DNA of 5,857 bases. It comes from an uncultured bacterium. GTDB lineage: Bacteria; UBP6; UBA1177; JAKLFG01. Location of the stretch: positions 1-5,857 of the forward strand of contig CALITV010000212.1 of the NCBI GenBank assembly GCA_938048925.1. Direction: 5' to 3'. The position numbers were made by a program, and so were the translations under genes. Below the pieces are notes generated by a model. The model saw only the letters and a program-made list of their open reading frames with translations. It ran no database searches and was not told the DNA's origin. Position 1 is the first letter of the stretch. Each line of letters starts with the position of its first letter. Of this stretch, positions 5,471 to 5,857 are shown in pieces.

Positions 5471-5508
5471 CATTTTACACTTGTCCGCGAGGCGAGAGGA
5501 AAAAGTGC

Positions 5509-5857
5509 ATGGATAATAAGCAACTTGCCGGCATGCTCGTCAAACGGGGTCTTATCTCGCTTCCCGAATTGAAAGATCTCGAAGAGCGTGCGCTGGAAAC
5601 GGGAAAAGGACTTCGCGATCTGTTGATGAGCGAAGCGCAGATAGATGAACATAAGATCGCGGATCTCCTCTCCGAGCAGTACAATGTCCCCAAGATAAGG
5701 CTCGCCGACCTCGAAATAGATCCCGAAGTCATCTCCATCCTTAACAAGCAGACCTGTCTTCGATATAAGACCATTCCTATTTCGCGTATCGGCAATACGC
5801 TTACCATCGCAATGAGTGACCCCTCGAACATGAACGCGCAGGACGACATCAAGTTCC
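5509..5857 (+). CDS. PilB/GspE/MshE-family assembly ATPase, N-terminal part (3' end outside window)
   Basis: The frame from ATG 5509 stays open to the right edge, giving 116 residues. It shows the N-terminal domain of type IV pilus/type II secretion ATPases (T2SSE_N or MshEN). Two tandem helical repeats appear first, 'LAGMLVKRGLISLPELKDL' (6-24) and 'LRDLLMSEAQIDEHKIADLL' (35-54). They are followed by 'SEQYNVPKIRLADLEID' (55-71) and 'YKTIPISRIGNTLTIAMSDP' (86-105) with 'NMNAQDDIKF'. The late block is very typical of PilB ('P...L..A..DP.N..A.DDI.F'). The Walker motifs lie beyond the window, so PilB, GspE and MshE cannot be told apart, and a standalone protein with only this domain is not excluded. 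The full-length protein would be a hexameric cytoplasmic motor for pilin or pseudopilin assembly. The family's Arg-Leu-Gly c-di-GMP-binding signature is absent from both repeats. Confidence 0.85.
   Translation, partial: MDNKQLAGMLVKRGLISLPELKDLEERALETGKGLRDLLMSEAQIDEHKIADLLSEQYNVPKIRLADLEIDPEVISILNKQTCLRYKTIPISRIGNTLTIAMSDPSNMNAQDDIKF

Noticed and set aside
1..5857. tRNA, rRNA, CRISPR array, insertion sequence or riboswitch
   Set aside because: The window is almost fully covered by + strand coding genes, the gaps are 61, 102 and 163 bases, and none holds a cloverleaf, repeat-spacer pattern, transposase or known aptamer-like layout.

Overview
The window reads as chromosomal DNA from a diderm (Gram-negative-type) bacterium of moderate to fairly high G+C. 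Two proteins carry Sec signal peptides. One of them is a periplasmic HtrA/Deg protease with two PDZ domains. There is also the end of a CsgG-like envelope protein and the start of a PilB/GspE-family ATPase. The phosphoglycerate dehydrogenase is the short type known from Bacteroides and Entamoeba. None of this fixes the phylum; Spirochaetes, the Bacteroidetes-related groups and several uncultured diderm lineages all remain possible. All seven supported genes lie on the + strand, almost without gaps. No RNA gene, mobile element or CRISPR array is visible.

Region 1 (1-2917) looks like one tightly packed operon whose promoter lies to the left of the window. It holds the C-terminal part of a CsgG-like protein, a short protein with two 4Fe-4S sites resembling the N-terminus of GlcF/GlpC-type proteins, an exported protein of unknown family, a zinc-ribbon plus RDD-like membrane protein, and a HIT-family nucleotide hydrolase. 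The first three junctions are 4-base start/stop overlaps (GTGA, ATGA, ATGA), which points to translational coupling. The HIT gene follows after 24 bases and has its own strong ribosome binding site. Four of these five products are poorly characterised or unrecognised, so this is the least explained part of the window.

Region 2 (2918-4322) is the HtrA protease with a complete His-Asp-Ser triad. It has a likely promoter whose -35 box starts at the base after the HIT stop codon. Region 3 (4323-5345) is serA, apparently monocistronic, behind a very good sigma70-type promoter. Its enzyme has Lys where most relatives have the catalytic His. Region 4 (5346-5857) is a 163-base intergenic stretch with inverted repeats and another strong promoter, then the first 116 codons of a PilB/GspE/MshE-type assembly ATPase that runs off the right edge.

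Functionally, the left half suggests an envelope-associated operon, and the right half holds independent housekeeping or surface genes, each with its own promoter (protein quality control, serine biosynthesis, pilus or secretion motor). All three candidate promoters have 16-base spacers and would give leaders of only about 25-35 bases. I see no clear case for a wholly new system. The best leads are the uncharacterised five-gene operon, the short Fe-S protein in it, and the inverted repeats around serA and the ATPase gene.
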